From assembly GCA_029215795.1 (NCBI GenBank), contig JARDYH010000001.1, positions 13,353,501 to 13,417,500 on the forward strand: 64,000 nucleotides of DNA. The letters are read 5' to 3'. Shown one piece after another: positions 21,579-32,164 of this stretch; positions within the stretch are counted from its first letter, which is position 1; each line of letters starts with the position of its first letter. The DNA comes from Anniella stebbinsi. Lineage: Eukaryota > Chordata > Lepidosauria > Squamata > Anniellidae. The notes under the pieces are model-generated. The model did no database searches. It worked only from the letters and a program-made list of their open reading frames with translations, and was not told the origin of the DNA. The position numbers and the translations under genes were made by a program.

Positions 21579-22497
21579 TGTGGGCGAAAGGAGGGGGGAA
21601 TAAAGAGACAAGACAGGTATGAATGTTATAAAATTCAGGCCACATTTATTGAAGAACTGCAAAGAGCAAACTGAGTGGGCCTTAATCTATGCCAGCCACT
21701 AAACTAGGCTAGGCTGACCATCTGAAAAGGAGGACAGGGCTCATATAACTTTAACAGTTGTAGAGAAAAGGGAATTTCAACCAGTGTCATTTGTATGCAA
21801 TTAGTTCCTGGTGATATTCCCTCTTCATCGCAACAGTTAAAGTTGCAGAGCCCTGCCTTCTTTTGTATATGGTCACTCTAGTATAGTGCCTGCACCTTTA
21901 CCAGTTGTGATGAAGAGGGAATTTCACCAGGAACTAATTGCATACAAATGACACTGGCTGAAATTCCCTTGTCTCTACAACTGTTAAAGTTACATGAGGC
22001 CTGACCTGGATTTTATCTGGTCAGCCTAGCCCCAGGGAGCTAGTAAAGGTAAAGGTAAAGGTGCATGCACTATACTAGAGTGACCATATACAAAAGAAGG
22101 CAGGGCCCCTGCAACTTTACCAGTTGTGATGAAGAGGGAATTTCACCAGGAACTAATTGCATACAAATGACACCTGCTAAAATTCCCTTTCCTCTACAAC
22201 TGTTAAAGTTATATGAGCCCTGTCCTCCTTTTCAGATGGTCAGCCTAAGCTAGGCATTATATAGGATGAAACAGTATATATCTGCTGAGTGGCATCTGTA
22301 AGATCACCACCCCCAGAACTAACCCCTTTTTGGGGGGAGGCCTTCCCGTGTAATTTCCCCAGGTCACAATACATCAGGTAAGGTGAGGGGAGTTGGCCTT
22401 ACGGGTAACCCTTATCCTCCCACTGGGGCCACAAAACCCTCAGAAGAAGGCCTCAGGCATCACCCGTCATCAAAACAGTGCCACAGAATGATCACTT
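21579..22497 (-). mobile_element. LTR copy 1 (truncated), split by MITE-A
   Basis: This matches 37095-37430 closely: 'ggccacatttattgaag' (a minus-strand AATAAA), 'caaagagcaaactg' and 'ccactggggccacaaaaccc', in the same order. It is an LTR relative of 48412-49192 read on the minus strand. MITE-A copy 3 sits inside it at 21710-22247. The upstream part, beyond 22497, is missing. Confidence 0.65.
21710..22247. mobile_element. MITE-A copy 3, composite
   Basis: The outer ends TAGGCTGACCATCTG and its complement are flanked by aactaggc and agctaggc (7 of 8). The first 319 bp (21710-22028) already form a complete element with one A1-type end and one A2-type end ('cctggattttatctggtcag'). A 40-bp linker with 'aaaggtaaaggtaaagg' and a second right half follow, giving 538 bp. 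Confidence 0.8.
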
Positions 22498-23232
22498 ATA
22501 GGGTAACCAATTGTCTGGATTTGTCCTGTTTTTCTGTCCCAGCCTGGGTGCCAGGGAGGGATTTTCTGTAATTTTCTAGAATGTCCTGGGATGAAACACT
22601 TTCCCCTTTAAGGCTGCCATTTAGCATGGCACGGGGGAGTGATGCGCTTTCTGGAGGTGCATCATCCCCCCCCCACTGCTCCAATTGGGGTCTTAAAAGG
22701 GAAAGCATGTCATTCCCAGACATTTTAGAAAAGGCCCCGATTGTAACGGGGGGGGGGGGGTTCTCCGCCCATGCATTTGTCCCTCATTCTTTCCTCTTTT
22801 GAAAGAGGAAGTAAGCAACCTGCACGTGGCCCATTCACTGGGCTGTTTTGATCATGCTGCTTCTCCTGCAAACAGCAGGAGCTAGCGGCAACTTCCATTT
22901 TTAAAAATAAATCGGACTTACTGGGCCGTTCTTTTGTGGCGCGACGAAGGCTAGAAGGGGTGGGAGGCACGCAGGAGGCAGACGACGCCGTGAGAAGGAC
23001 CCGCAAAAAATCCATGAGTGCCCAGTAACGAGCGTGCAATTAAACGTTCATTTGATGGAGCTCCAGGTGTGACTCTGACTCCAGGAGCACCCTCAGACTG
23101 TGAAACTGATTCTTCAAGGGGAGGACGACCCCATCTATTCTAGGCTCAATTCCAATTCCAGCATGTGTGTCCTTCCTGACTTGGTGCACCGTGGTCTTGC
23201 CTGAATGACACCTTGATTTATTACCTTTCCGT
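22498..23232. other. palindromic low-confidence repeat and unassigned DNA
   Basis: From 22500 a 'tagggtaaccaattgtctgg' start and inverted pieces around 22590-22730 ('ctgggatgaaacactttccc' facing 'gggaaagcatgtcattccca') suggest another MITE, but its right end is unclear. A G-run of 12 lies at about 22749. The remainder is unassigned. Confidence 0.35.
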
Positions 23233-23556
23233 CAGCCCTGGATTAACCATTAAGCAATATAAGCATGGGCTTAGGGCGCCAAGGGAATGGGGACACCACA
23301 GAGTACCGGTACCATAACTGTTGCCATCTAATCTTAAGGAATATATAAATATAATATAAAAAAAGTTCATATTTAATATAGTTGTGCATTCTGGCATGGG
23401 GGATGATGGCTTTGAAGAATGCTGAGCTTTTAATGTCTTATTTCACCTTCAGCACGTATTGAGTCTTCATGTCTTGCCGGCGAAGCAATGGAAGGGCCAA
23501 GGGGGCACCATTATTGGGCTGGGTTTAGGGCATCAACTGGCCTTAATCCGGCCCTG
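23233..23556. mobile_element. hAT element with CAG...CTG ends
   Basis: It begins CAGCCCTGGATTAACC and ends TTAATCCGGCCCTG. The flanking 8-mers ctttccgt (23225-23232) and ctttcagt (23557-23564) match at 7 of 8 positions. CAG...CTG ends with an 8-bp duplication fit a Charlie-like hAT element. It is a 324-bp non-coding internal-deletion copy. Confidence 0.75.
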
Positions 23557-23564
23557 CTTTCAGT

Positions 23565-24237
23565 CAGCACACTATCATCTCCAGGCACCAACAGCTTCCT
23601 AGTTTAGATGGAAAGGAGAAAGAAAGTCCACTTTCATTTTCAGGACAAGATCTTGGAACATATCAAGATGGTAGAAGTGCCTCTGAGCAGGTGCAGCATG
23701 CTGCCAAATATTAACTACAATTAGAAAATAAGGAATAATTAAAAATAAGGGATAAACGCTGGCGGCTTCAGACATACTTGAGCTCATCGGGTTTGATTCA
23801 TCAATTAAACAGCAACTATAGTTTGAGTTGCTTTTATATAGACTAAAAATAGAACAGACTACATAGGTATCATCCTAGAATGTGCAAATTAATTACACAT
23901 CGACAATTTATGTACCATCTTTAAAGAAAACGAAAAAGGGTCGTTAGACAAGGATTTTGTGGAACGGACAGAAAGAGAGTGCCCCAGCAATATTACTAAC
24001 AATAGGGGAAAGAAGAAATGATCTTTGCAGGAATAAACATCCCCCCCACCTAAGATGGTTCTTAACTTTAAGAATGTGTCCTTTAAAGATTCATTTCATA
24101 CTACAGAAATGAAAGCAACATGCATTCCGTGATACCTAATTGCCGCTTGGCGCATAATTACTTGTTCAAATAATGTTCACTGCTTTTGGACTGTAATCAT
24201 CTGCTGCCATCTTTTGGCAATGGAGAGCATTAACACC

Positions 24238-24238
<1 letters not shown>
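23565..24238. other. AT-rich unique DNA, candidate conserved non-coding element
   Basis: A repeat-free block with several homeodomain-like cores ('aactacaattag' near 23712, 'gcaaattaattaca' near 23884, 'gcataattac' near 24151). The texture suggests regulatory DNA rather than decayed repeats. There is no direct proof. Confidence 0.25.

Positions 24239-24274
<36 letters not shown>
24239..24274. repeat. (CA)n microsatellite
   Basis: A CA dinucleotide run of about 36 bp. Confidence 0.95.
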
Positions 24275-24278
<4 letters not shown>

Positions 24279-24466
24279 TTTAGGAACTGCACTGAACCTA
24301 AGCAGCCAAAGGGTAGACTTAAAATAGGCAATAACATGGCATGGGATTTTAAGGCCGTTTTGTTAAGTCACTTTAGATCCACATGTTTTACAATATCAAA
24401 GAGAATGTAAGATTCATCAAGAATTGCAGCACTAAATTATTTGCCTCTGACACAAAGGCTGGATCT

Positions 24467-24689
24467 ACACCTCTGCTATGTAGTGGTATTGAAGTGCACT
24501 GACAACTGTTGGGGCCCATGATACATCTACACCAAGCAGGATATAACACTATGAATGGGGTATATGGTATGTGTCAATGGGCCCTAACAGTTGTCAGTGC
24601 ACTTCAATACCGCTCTAAAGCAGTAGTGTGGCTCCTGCCTGTATATACCACTTACATTCTGTACTATCCTGCTTGGTGTAGATCTGGCC
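24467..24689. mobile_element. MITE-C copy 2
   Basis: Ends GGCTGGATCTACAC and GTGTAGATCTGGCC with AAA on both sides (24464-24466, 24690-24692). The palindromic interior has 'gtgcactgacaactgttggg' facing 'aacagttgtcagtgcac'. Length 223 bp, non-coding. Confidence 0.75.
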
Positions 24690-24692
24690 AAA

Positions 24693-25454
24693 AATATAAA
24701 GCTTAATCTCAAAATACATCTTTTAAAAATGACTTCCTGGGCAATCCGATGGAGGTGGCAGAGGTTGTATTGTTGGAAGATGAATGGCCAAATCCAAATG
24801 GGCCTTCTGCCCTGCTAGCAAGCTCAGCACAGCAGAAGATGGGGGTGTTTTTCCAGCCCAACCCAATTCATGCCCAATCAGTCCCAGGACTGGTGAACCC
24901 TTTTCTCATTTGAGAGGCATATCATGGGAACAGGAGGGCCTTGAGTCTGTCAGATCCAATCCCTACCCCAATGTGCTCTCACATCCCTTCTTTCCTGTTA
25001 CCACTGGTAGAAGAGTGATGGTGATGGTGAAGATGCTGGTGGTGCAAAGACCTCCTTCTCCATCTGTGGACCTTCCTCTCTCTGTTTGGATGGGATCTGT
25101 GCACATCTTGGTGGGATTTGTGCATTTTCAGAAGTGCAAATTTGTACAAATGCAATGTGTGTGCATACACACGTTGATCGAACACTGCAAAAGAATGGGG
25201 TGTCTTACTGGTGTGCAAATCTACAGCATTTTCCCAGTGTACAAGAATAAGGAAACTTGATGGAATACGATGCATCGTCACAACAAGCCTGCAATCCTAT
25301 ACCCACCTACTGAGTGTAGGATGTGTAGGCCTATACCTCCTGATTGTTGTTTAGTTTGTTTATTTTGCCAGTGTTTGATCAATGTACATGCAGATATCAG
25401 TAATATAAAGGACTGCACAATTCTAGACCCTAGTAGTACTTAAAAAGAAAAAAA
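24693..25454. other. unassigned DNA
   Basis: The 158-codon open frame at 24784-25260 is the longest here. It has no recognisable domain and crosses low-complexity and hAT-like sequence (25100-25230), so I do not call it a gene. Confidence 0.35.
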
Positions 25455-25700
25455 AAGAATCATAGTATCATAGAACAGTAGAGTTGGAAGAGGCCTATGA
25501 GGCCATTGAGTCCAATCCCCTGCTCAGTGCAGGAATCCACCTTAAAGCATAGCTGACAGCTGGCTGTCCAGCTGCCTCTTGAAGGCCTCTAGGGTGGGAG
25601 AGCCCACCACCTCCCTAGGTCATTGGTTCCATTGTCGTACTGCTCTAACAGTCAGGAAGTTTATTCCTGATGTCCAGCCGGAATCTAGCTTCTGTAACTT
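25455..25700 (-). mobile_element. CR1 LINE 3' end
   Basis: The plus strand reads 'aatcatagtatcatagaaca', 'agagttggaagaggcctatg' and 'gagtccaatcccctgct'. In CR1 elements of sauropsids the 3' end is the complement of this, terminating in short repeats of an 'attctatgatt' type. This is therefore a minus-strand, 5'-truncated CR1 copy. Confidence 0.7.
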
Positions 25701-25729
25701 AGGGCATGAACTTTATTTCCATCATAGAG

Positions 25730-25852
25730 TAAATGATACACCCATGTCTTGCTTGACCAATAGCTGTTTGGCCACTGTGTGAACAGGGTGCTGGACCAGA
25801 AGGACCCTTGGTCTGACCCAGTAGGTCTTTTCTTATGCCCAGGGTTGTAGGC
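25730..25852 (+). mobile_element. CR1-like LINE 3' end, second type
   Basis: 'ttggccactgtgtgaacagg', 'gctggaccagaaggaccctt', then 'ggtctgacccagtag' and a 'cttttcttatg' end. This is the same order as the end of 29530-29893. Confidence 0.6.
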
Positions 25853-25973
25853 AGATGGTAGCTCCAAGAGGAGGTTGTCAGTGGAACCCCCTGCCCCATG
25901 CTGCAGTCCAAAACCAAATCAGCCACTCCATTGAAATAAGTAAACAGTGGGTTGGAAGTGATAGAGTGGCTGA

Positions 25974-25975
<2 letters not shown>

Positions 25976-26006
<31 letters not shown>
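25976..26006. repeat. (GT)n microsatellite
   Basis: A GT dinucleotide run of about 30 bp. Confidence 0.95.
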
Positions 26007-26007
<1 letters not shown>

Positions 26008-26270
26008 AGATGTTGTGAGAGATCTACAGAGAGACAGTGGAGGCTAGTAACTCTGTTTCTGGTGGGGCTAAGAATCCATCTGGGTTTCAGTCAGAAACAG
26101 CCAGAACTCTAAAGGATCTATCCAAAGCGCTGAGCTCCATCCCCCAAATGGTTTCAGTGCCTTGGATAGCAGAGTTCTGGCTGGTTCTGTCTGAAACTCA
26201 GAAAGGATTCCCAGCCCCTTCGAAATCTGAGCCACCAACCTTCACTGGGTAGGAAAGAAAAAGATGGGGA

Positions 26271-26272
<2 letters not shown>

Positions 26273-26307
<35 letters not shown>
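26273..26307. repeat. (GA)n microsatellite
   Basis: A GA dinucleotide run of about 35 bp. Open frames rich in Leu-Ser on the minus strand here are its by-products. Confidence 0.95.
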
Positions 26308-26311
<4 letters not shown>

Positions 26312-26699
26312 CATGATGTGTACAACATTGCCACATATTGAGCGCCATGAAGTTGTAGTAGTAAAATCACACTTGCAGAAGTAATAAAACAACTGCCTTC
26401 ATGCAAATTAGCCTTTGACAATGTTCTAGTAAATCCTGCCATGCTAACCAGTACTTTGCTTTTGCGGAACAGTTTTTTTTCCCCAATGCTATTTCTATTT
26501 CAAACACAAGATGGTGCAATGAAAGCTAAACAACTTTCTTTTCTTCATTTAGTTATTTGAAAACAAAAACAACAAGAGAAGCCAAACAAAAAAGTAATGC
26601 AAATGGCCCTAATTGCCATTGTATCTAATCGCCTCTCCTCAGGGCAACCCTAGAAGCAGAGTATAGTAGAAGCAATAACATGTTGAAACATCAGACCAG
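26308..26699. other. unassigned unique DNA
   Basis: No gene. The part 26510-26640, with 'gtaatgcaaatggcccta' (an octamer-like ATGCAAAT), has an enhancer-like texture only. Confidence 0.25.
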
Positions 26700-26815
26700 A
26701 AAGATGACATGTTTCACATTAGTTTTATATGTTTTTAATCAGTGTTGTGTATTTGTTGTTCCCCGCCTCGATCCAGAGGGAGAGGCGGGTAAGAAATTAT
26801 AATTATTATTTATCT
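26700..26815 (+). mobile_element. L2-like LINE 3' tail
   Basis: 'ccccgcctcgatccagaggg', 'agaggcgggtaagaaatta' and an ATT-rich end match the tails at 7009-7190 and 39440-39770. It abuts the 3' side of the minus-strand R4-like fragment, tail to tail. Confidence 0.6.
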
Positions 26816-26878
26816 CTCTCGCGCTCATGGCAGTTTTTCTAGATGGACATGATGGGCTTTGCCAAGTCATGCTGTCTT

Positions 26879-27445
26879 TTATTGATTCAGGAATTTCCTG
26901 ATGATTAAGCATGTTTTAATTATGAATGCTTTCTGGATGTTGGTGTGGATGTATTCTGGTAGGCCCAGTTTCTGGAGGTTTTCTGTATATTTTTTTGATG
27001 TGATGCTGGTGACTGATGTGACTAACGGAATAATTGTGACCTTTTCCTGTTGCCATAGTCCTTTGACTTCCATGGTCAGTGGTGTATATTTGTCTCTCTT
27101 TTCTTCTAACATTTTTGTGATTTGGTATTCCTATGTCGATGAGGTATGTGTGTTTTTCTTTTATGTCTATGACCATTATGTCTGGTTGGTTGTAGGGTAT
27201 TGTCTGTATGAATTGTTCTGTCCCAATATATTTTATGATCTGCATTTTCCAAGGTTGTTTCGGGTGAATATGTATAGTATGGTGTAGGTTGTATGATAAG
27301 GTTGAAGTTGATGGCCAGTTGTTGGTGAATTATTTTTGCAGCTGTATTGTGTCTGTCCATATAGTCCATTCCTGCCAGAATTTTACATCCTCCTGTAATA
27401 TGGTCTATTGTTTTTTGGAATTGATGGCATATCGTGAATAGGTCT
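26879..27445 (-). pseudogene. R4/Dong-like LINE C-terminal endonuclease region, broken
   Basis: Minus-strand frames show, in order, a CH...H...C zinc-like motif (about 27380-27430, 'CHQ' then 'DHITGGC'), 'YMDRHNTAAKIIHQQLAI' (from 27369), 'WDRTIHTDNT', then in another frame 'NQPDIMVIDIKEKHTYLIDI' (about 27120-27190) and in a third 'VTIIPLVTSVTSIT' with 'NIQKAFIIKTCLIIRKFL' (ends 26879). This order fits the C-terminal zinc motif and PD-(D/E)XK-like endonuclease of R4/Dong-type LINEs. At least two frameshifts break it. The reverse transcriptase part is absent, so it is a 5'-truncated dead copy. Confidence 0.65.
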
Positions 27446-28232
27446 GTTGTTATTATTATTATTAGTAGTAGTAGTAGTAGTATTCCCCCACACCATCTCT
27501 GATTATCTTTTCAGTTCCAAACTCAGGTACCAACTCAATGAGAGATAAGAACAGTCATAGTGAGAACCAGGACCTTCCCATCAGTTGCTGCTGAAGTAGA
27601 ATGATCCTGCCCCATTTTCTCAGCTGGTTAGTCCCTGCCCCCACTGTTTTATTGCTGTCATTCTTCCATTTTGGCAGGTTTTAGTAAAAGTGTTTCATTT
27701 GTTTCATGTAAGTGGATGGACAAGTCTATTTCCAGTCTGCACAAATATATTCATTAGTTCTTTCTGTCCCATTTCATCATGAGTATGTGGTTTAAAGCAA
27801 TCAAACGAACATAAAATTATATTTTAAGGTATTATTATTATTATTATTTTGCAAAAAAAGTGTGGACGTACCATCCTTTTTTAACCTATTTTAACCGAAA
27901 ACACACATTTTAACCTATTTTAACCTAAAACACACATTTTATGTGTGTTTTGTACATATTTGAACTGAGAACAGTATATATGGGCCATTTCACAATAAAA
28001 CAGCAATTAAGACCTTGGCAGGTGAACAATCAATGAAAACTAGCTACATCAATAGAGATAATCCTTACCAAGAGCAGAGGTCGTCCCCAAAAGCTTTTCA
28101 GAGGGCTTGGTTTGTTTTATAGAGACCACCAATGAGTTTATCCAGTGAATTTTCTGGGGAAGAACACCCCCTAATCCAGGTACCTCAACAGGAAAAGCCT
28201 CCCCGAGAATAAACAGAGAACAGGGTCTCACC

Positions 28233-28234
<2 letters not shown>
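27446..28234. other. unassigned DNA with short repeats
   Basis: TTATT/TAG trinucleotide runs at about 27449-27482 and ATT at 27828-27849. A small direct repeat, 'aacctattttaacc', occurs at about 27881-27925. No gene. Confidence 0.35.

Positions 28235-28276
<42 letters not shown>
28235..28276. repeat. (GA)n microsatellite
   Basis: A GA run of about 42 bp that ends at the target site of MITE-D copy 2. Confidence 0.95.
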
Positions 28277-28278
<2 letters not shown>

Positions 28279-28279
<1 letters not shown>

Positions 28280-28504
28280 GCTGAATTCGGACAACACGAT
28301 AGTCAATGGTGGAGTAATAATCAACTTTACACTTGTTCATCTAGGGGGTACTCCCCACACAACGTGGTAATACATAATCAACCACGGTGTGGATTAGGAT
28401 CAGCGCTGAGTTGACTGTGGCAGCATTCTGACGACACGATAGTCAATACAACTGACGATTGTTCCCAACCCCCCAGTTGCTTATTGTGTCGTCCGAATTC
28501 AGCC
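28279..28504. mobile_element. MITE-D copy 2
   Basis: Ends GGCTGAATTCGGACAACA and GTCCGAATTCAGCC, with AAT at 28276-28278 and 28505-28507. Length 226 bp. Interior shares 'acgatagtcaat' and 'ctgacgattgttccc' with itself or with copy 1. Confidence 0.75.
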
Positions 28505-28507
28505 AAT

Positions 28508-29525
28508 ATGTATGAGTGAGGAGGATCAAATAAGAAAATGGATAAGAACTTACACCAATGGATTTTAAAATCCTTAGACAAAGTAATGGAAGATATGAAT
28601 AACAGCCAATGACAGATCTAGTACCGAAATGGAACTTCCATTTGTAGAAGGCGGCATGCCTCAGATTCAGAGATATCTGGGGGAAATGACAGAAAATGGC
28701 TATTGTCACCTGCATGCTTATGAATTTGGCTGACCATGGTTCATCATCTGGCTGGCCACAGTTGAAGGCAGAATTCTAGACTAAGTGGACACTCGGGCTG
28801 ATCCAACATGGGAACTCATATATTCTTCAGTTTCTCAAGCAATTTAATCTAGAGATAGCAATGAGGCATGTCTTCCCTGGCTTGGAAATCCAGGGCTCAC
28901 AGATCATGATGCTTCTCTCAAATAGGAGGAAAGACTTACAACTACATAGTTCTTCTCTTGGTCAAATTTTAATTTGATCTGGAAATGAATCCTAGTTTTC
29001 TCCGCCCAATCACTTGCTCCCTCATGTCCCACTAAACTGCTCACCCTCCTATCCCAACTACAATTTGGATTGGCTTTGAATAAGTCAAGGCATTTACCAG
29101 TCTGGCGGGAAGATAGCTTGTTTTAATCTAAGCCAATCTGATTCAAGGCTGCAGGAGTGTGCCCAGTGCTAATTTAATCAGAACAGGCTTTGTTTACCCA
29201 GGGGTCTTCTTATTCCAGTAAAGAAATGAATTAACATTTTCGACTCATGCCCCTTCTCACCTTGTGATTTATTTTTAAATGGATTGTAATAAAGAATGTG
29301 ACCTTTGCATATATGCTCATGTTTCCCCAGGTATAACTAGGGAAAAAATGTATTGACTTAGAGACCAAGGCAAGAAGTGGAGAACACTGATGTACCAGCA
29401 ACACTCTGTGCATTAGAATAAGACAGACATTGCAAAGGAAATGCTCAAACATATCAATTTATTGCCCTCACCTCAGATAGTGCCTATTTTGTGGTTCTAC
29501 TATGTAGGCTAGTCTAGATTAAGGT
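28508..29525. other. unassigned DNA
   Basis: No gene or repeat boundary. One weak 'ccaacatgg' phrase near 28804 may be a LINE crumb. Confidence 0.3.
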
Positions 29526-29893
29526 TGTAGGACAGATAAAAAGGAAGTCCTGAGACAGATAAAAGGAAGTACTTCCTCACACAATGCATTGTTAATTATG
29601 GAATTCACTACCACAAGATGTAGCGATGGCCTCCACTCTGGCCACTTTAAAAGGTGGTTAGAGAAATTCATAGAGGAGAAGGCTATCCATGAATACTAGT
29701 CCTGATGTATAGGCAGTATCAGAGGCGGTTATGGCTATGTACACCGGTTGCTTGGGAACATGGGTGAAAGGGTGATGTTCACTCATTTTGCTTTAAGCTT
29801 TCCTATCGAGACCTGGTTGGCCACTGTATGAACAGAATGTTGGACTAGATGGGCCCTTGGTCTGATCCAACATGGCTCTTCTTATGTTCTTCT
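29526..29893 (+). mobile_element. CR1-like LINE 3' region, best copy
   Basis: The best preserved copy of this family in the window. It runs from 'ggaagtacttcctcacacaa', through 'ggaattcactaccacaagat', 'gatggcctccactctggcca' and 'ttggccactgtatgaacaga', to 'ttggactagatgggcccttg' and 'cttcttatgttctt'. It is a 5'-truncated 3' end. Assignment to CR1-like LINEs is from family memory. Confidence 0.65.
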
Positions 29894-29944
29894 GTATAAT
29901 ATATGTTTCCAACCTTCCCCTCACCACTAAGATGATAATGGTCT

Positions 29945-30110
29945 AGAACAGGGCTGCAGAACCAATTTCAATCCAAGGACCAAATTCCATTTCAAAAAAG
30001 TTTTCCAAGGTCACATCCCTGTTATGGGCAAGCAGAAGGGGAAAAGGAACAGGACTACCCACCCCTCAAATACCAGCATATTTTAGCTTATTGCTGGTGT
30101 GCAGGTGTTA
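29945..30110. mobile_element. old interspersed repeat fragment
   Basis: Phrases 'cagggctgcagaaccaattt', 'gtcacatccctgttatggg' and 'accagcatattttagctt' parallel those at 12050-12190 and 19190-19330. Three copies in the same order mark a repeat. The superfamily is not determined. Confidence 0.4.
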
Positions 30111-30267
30111 CGAGATGCTGTTTGACCTTTTAGGATGGGGAGGAGCTGCACAAAATACAAAATAAACAAACAGCAAATGGTTGGTATTCGGGAGAACCCC
30201 ACCCAGCCAAACTTGATTGAAGTTCTGCTCTACTGGTCTAGAGAGTGGAAAAGAAATGATAGATGCT

Positions 30268-30397
30268 GGCAGGGTCTACACTACTGCTTTATAACCGTTT
30301 ATAACAGTTTTGACAACTGTTCGGACCCAGGACACACACCGTGTACCGTTTTCAAAACGTTTTCCGAGTGTCGTATCCTGCTCGGTGTAGATCTGGC
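30268..30397. mobile_element. MITE-C copy 3, short
   Basis: Ends GGCAGGGTCTACAC and GGTGTAGATCTGGC with a palindromic interior ('aacagttttgacaactgttc'). At about 130 bp it is a deletion form. The 3-bp duplication is not clean. Confidence 0.6.
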
Positions 30398-32131
30398 TGC
30401 TCTCTTCATGCATGTCAAATTCTACTTGTTGTGGAATGCAGATGGGAACAGACACGCACTTCAGCTCTCGCCCCTACAACCCAATCTACCCATGTTGACA
30501 AGAAAGGATTGTTATACAGAGCTTCCCATGATGTATAAACAGGGTTGCTGCAGCCGTAGAGGAGGTGGGGCCGGAGCATGGGAAGGGCTAGATTCCTGGT
30601 AAACTGTAAATGTGTGGCTGTTAAATGCTTACCCTGTTGAAGATAATGCTTCAACGATGTTGGCAGAATAGCTCCTCTGACAGTGTGATCCTCTGCATGT
30701 CTACACAGAATTAAGTCCCATCTTGCCCATTGATGGTTTCTTCCAGATAAACAGGTATAGGACTGCAGCAATACTTCATTGAACTCTCATAATAGCAGTA
30801 GGGATGAGAGAGAAGCAATTGTGGAGCATTTCTATTCCTGTAAATTTTAGTTCCTATGTACTGATGGTGGTTTAAGCTTATTTTGGTCTCATTATATTAA
30901 ACAAGTTTGTAGGATATGTATTTAGGACTTCACAGAAGCAAAAAAAGCTTTCTTACCTGCACTGAGAGTTCATGGTCAACAGCTGTTCATTATGATAGCT
31001 AAGTGTCCAAGTGTCTCCACGTAGCAGATGCTCAAGACAAATAAGGAAGGATGGGCAGAACCTTCATAGTCCTGTGAACTTTTGTTCCTCCAGAACCACC
31101 TAGCTGGCTCTGGTTCAAAGTGGAACAGAAACCTTTGGTCTAATCCAACATGTCAAAATGGAGACATCACTCTTCACTGCACCATAGATGGTAACGTGTA
31201 ATGGCCATTGCAGACCAACACAGATTCATGTTTGGGCAGAGAGATAAAGCTGTAAGAAAAGGATGGAAAAAATAGACAAATTTGTGAGGTCACAAATCAC
31301 TTGGTTTCAAAGAAAGCATACAGTGGGTGGATACCTCTTTATCCAGAGCTGTTTGTACAGCTGTTTCCATTACAATAAATGCTATTACCTTTACCCGCCT
31401 ATTTCAAGCATCTTTGTAGACAAGACTGATGGGCCCACCTTAAAAACAATGCAAATATCCCTGATTTGAAATATTACCTGGGATTTATTTATGACTATTT
31501 TCTAACAGAAAGGCAAACATGGATGCTGAATACATTCCAGATAGAAGGTCTGCTATCTGGAGATACATTCGAGCATGGGAAATAATACATTTCTGGGTTG
31601 TAGCTTTTGGTACAGCAAGGGTTATGCCCCTGTTCGTATATCAGAAAGTAAGATATAGTGGCCATTTTAAAAGCAGCAGTAACAATACCCTTGTGATAAC
31701 AGTTTAAAGGTGGAACGTATTGAGTTTTTAACCTACTGAGGTTCTTCATGAACGTTTATCCAGTGCTAGCAATCACTGGTTAGTTTCTTTAATTCTGTAA
31801 TTCAGTACTAAATTACATGTTTCACATGCACACTGTCCCAGGTGATTATCAGGAAGGGTCTTTCACAACAGATGGAGAACTAATAACAGGGCAAGCATTT
31901 GCAGGAAGGAGAGTTGCAAATGGGACCCCCCCCCCCCGACTTAAAGAGTAGAGCTGAGGCAATCACAGGGCACCACTTTACTTCTGCTTGCTCAGTTCCC
32001 CTAAGGAGCAAAGACTAATCTTGGGGACCAAGGACAGTAGAACAAGTGGCAGAGGGCTCCTTTGAAGCCAGTAGAGGCTTTCTGGGCCTCTTCTTCATCC
32101 CACGTTTGAAAACCACCACCACAAAAATATT
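30398..32131. other. unassigned DNA
   Basis: No gene is supported. The 155-codon frame at 30135-30602 crosses MITE-C copy 3 and therefore cannot be an ordinary exon. A C-run lies at 31927-31937. Confidence 0.3.
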
Positions 32132-32132
32132 C

Positions 32133-32163
<31 letters not shown>
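32132..32163. repeat. (GAT)n microsatellite
   Basis: A GAT trinucleotide run of about 32 bp. Confidence 0.95.

Positions 32164-32164
<1 letters not shown>

Noticed and set aside
22065..22253. A recurring ~62-74 residue frame starting MHYTRVTIYKRRQGPCNF, seen in many places
   Set aside because: It is a translation of the MITE-A right half and recurs wherever that MITE occurs, so it is not a gene family.
24784..25260. 158-codon open frame
   Set aside because: Low-complexity, with no domain, Kozak-like context or exon signals. Frames of this length occur by chance in 64 kb.
26242..26442. Leu-Ser-rich small protein frames
   Set aside because: They translate the GA microsatellite at 26273-26307 on the minus strand.
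30135..30602. 155-codon open frame
   Set aside because: It crosses MITE-C copy 3 at 30268-30397, so it is a chance frame.
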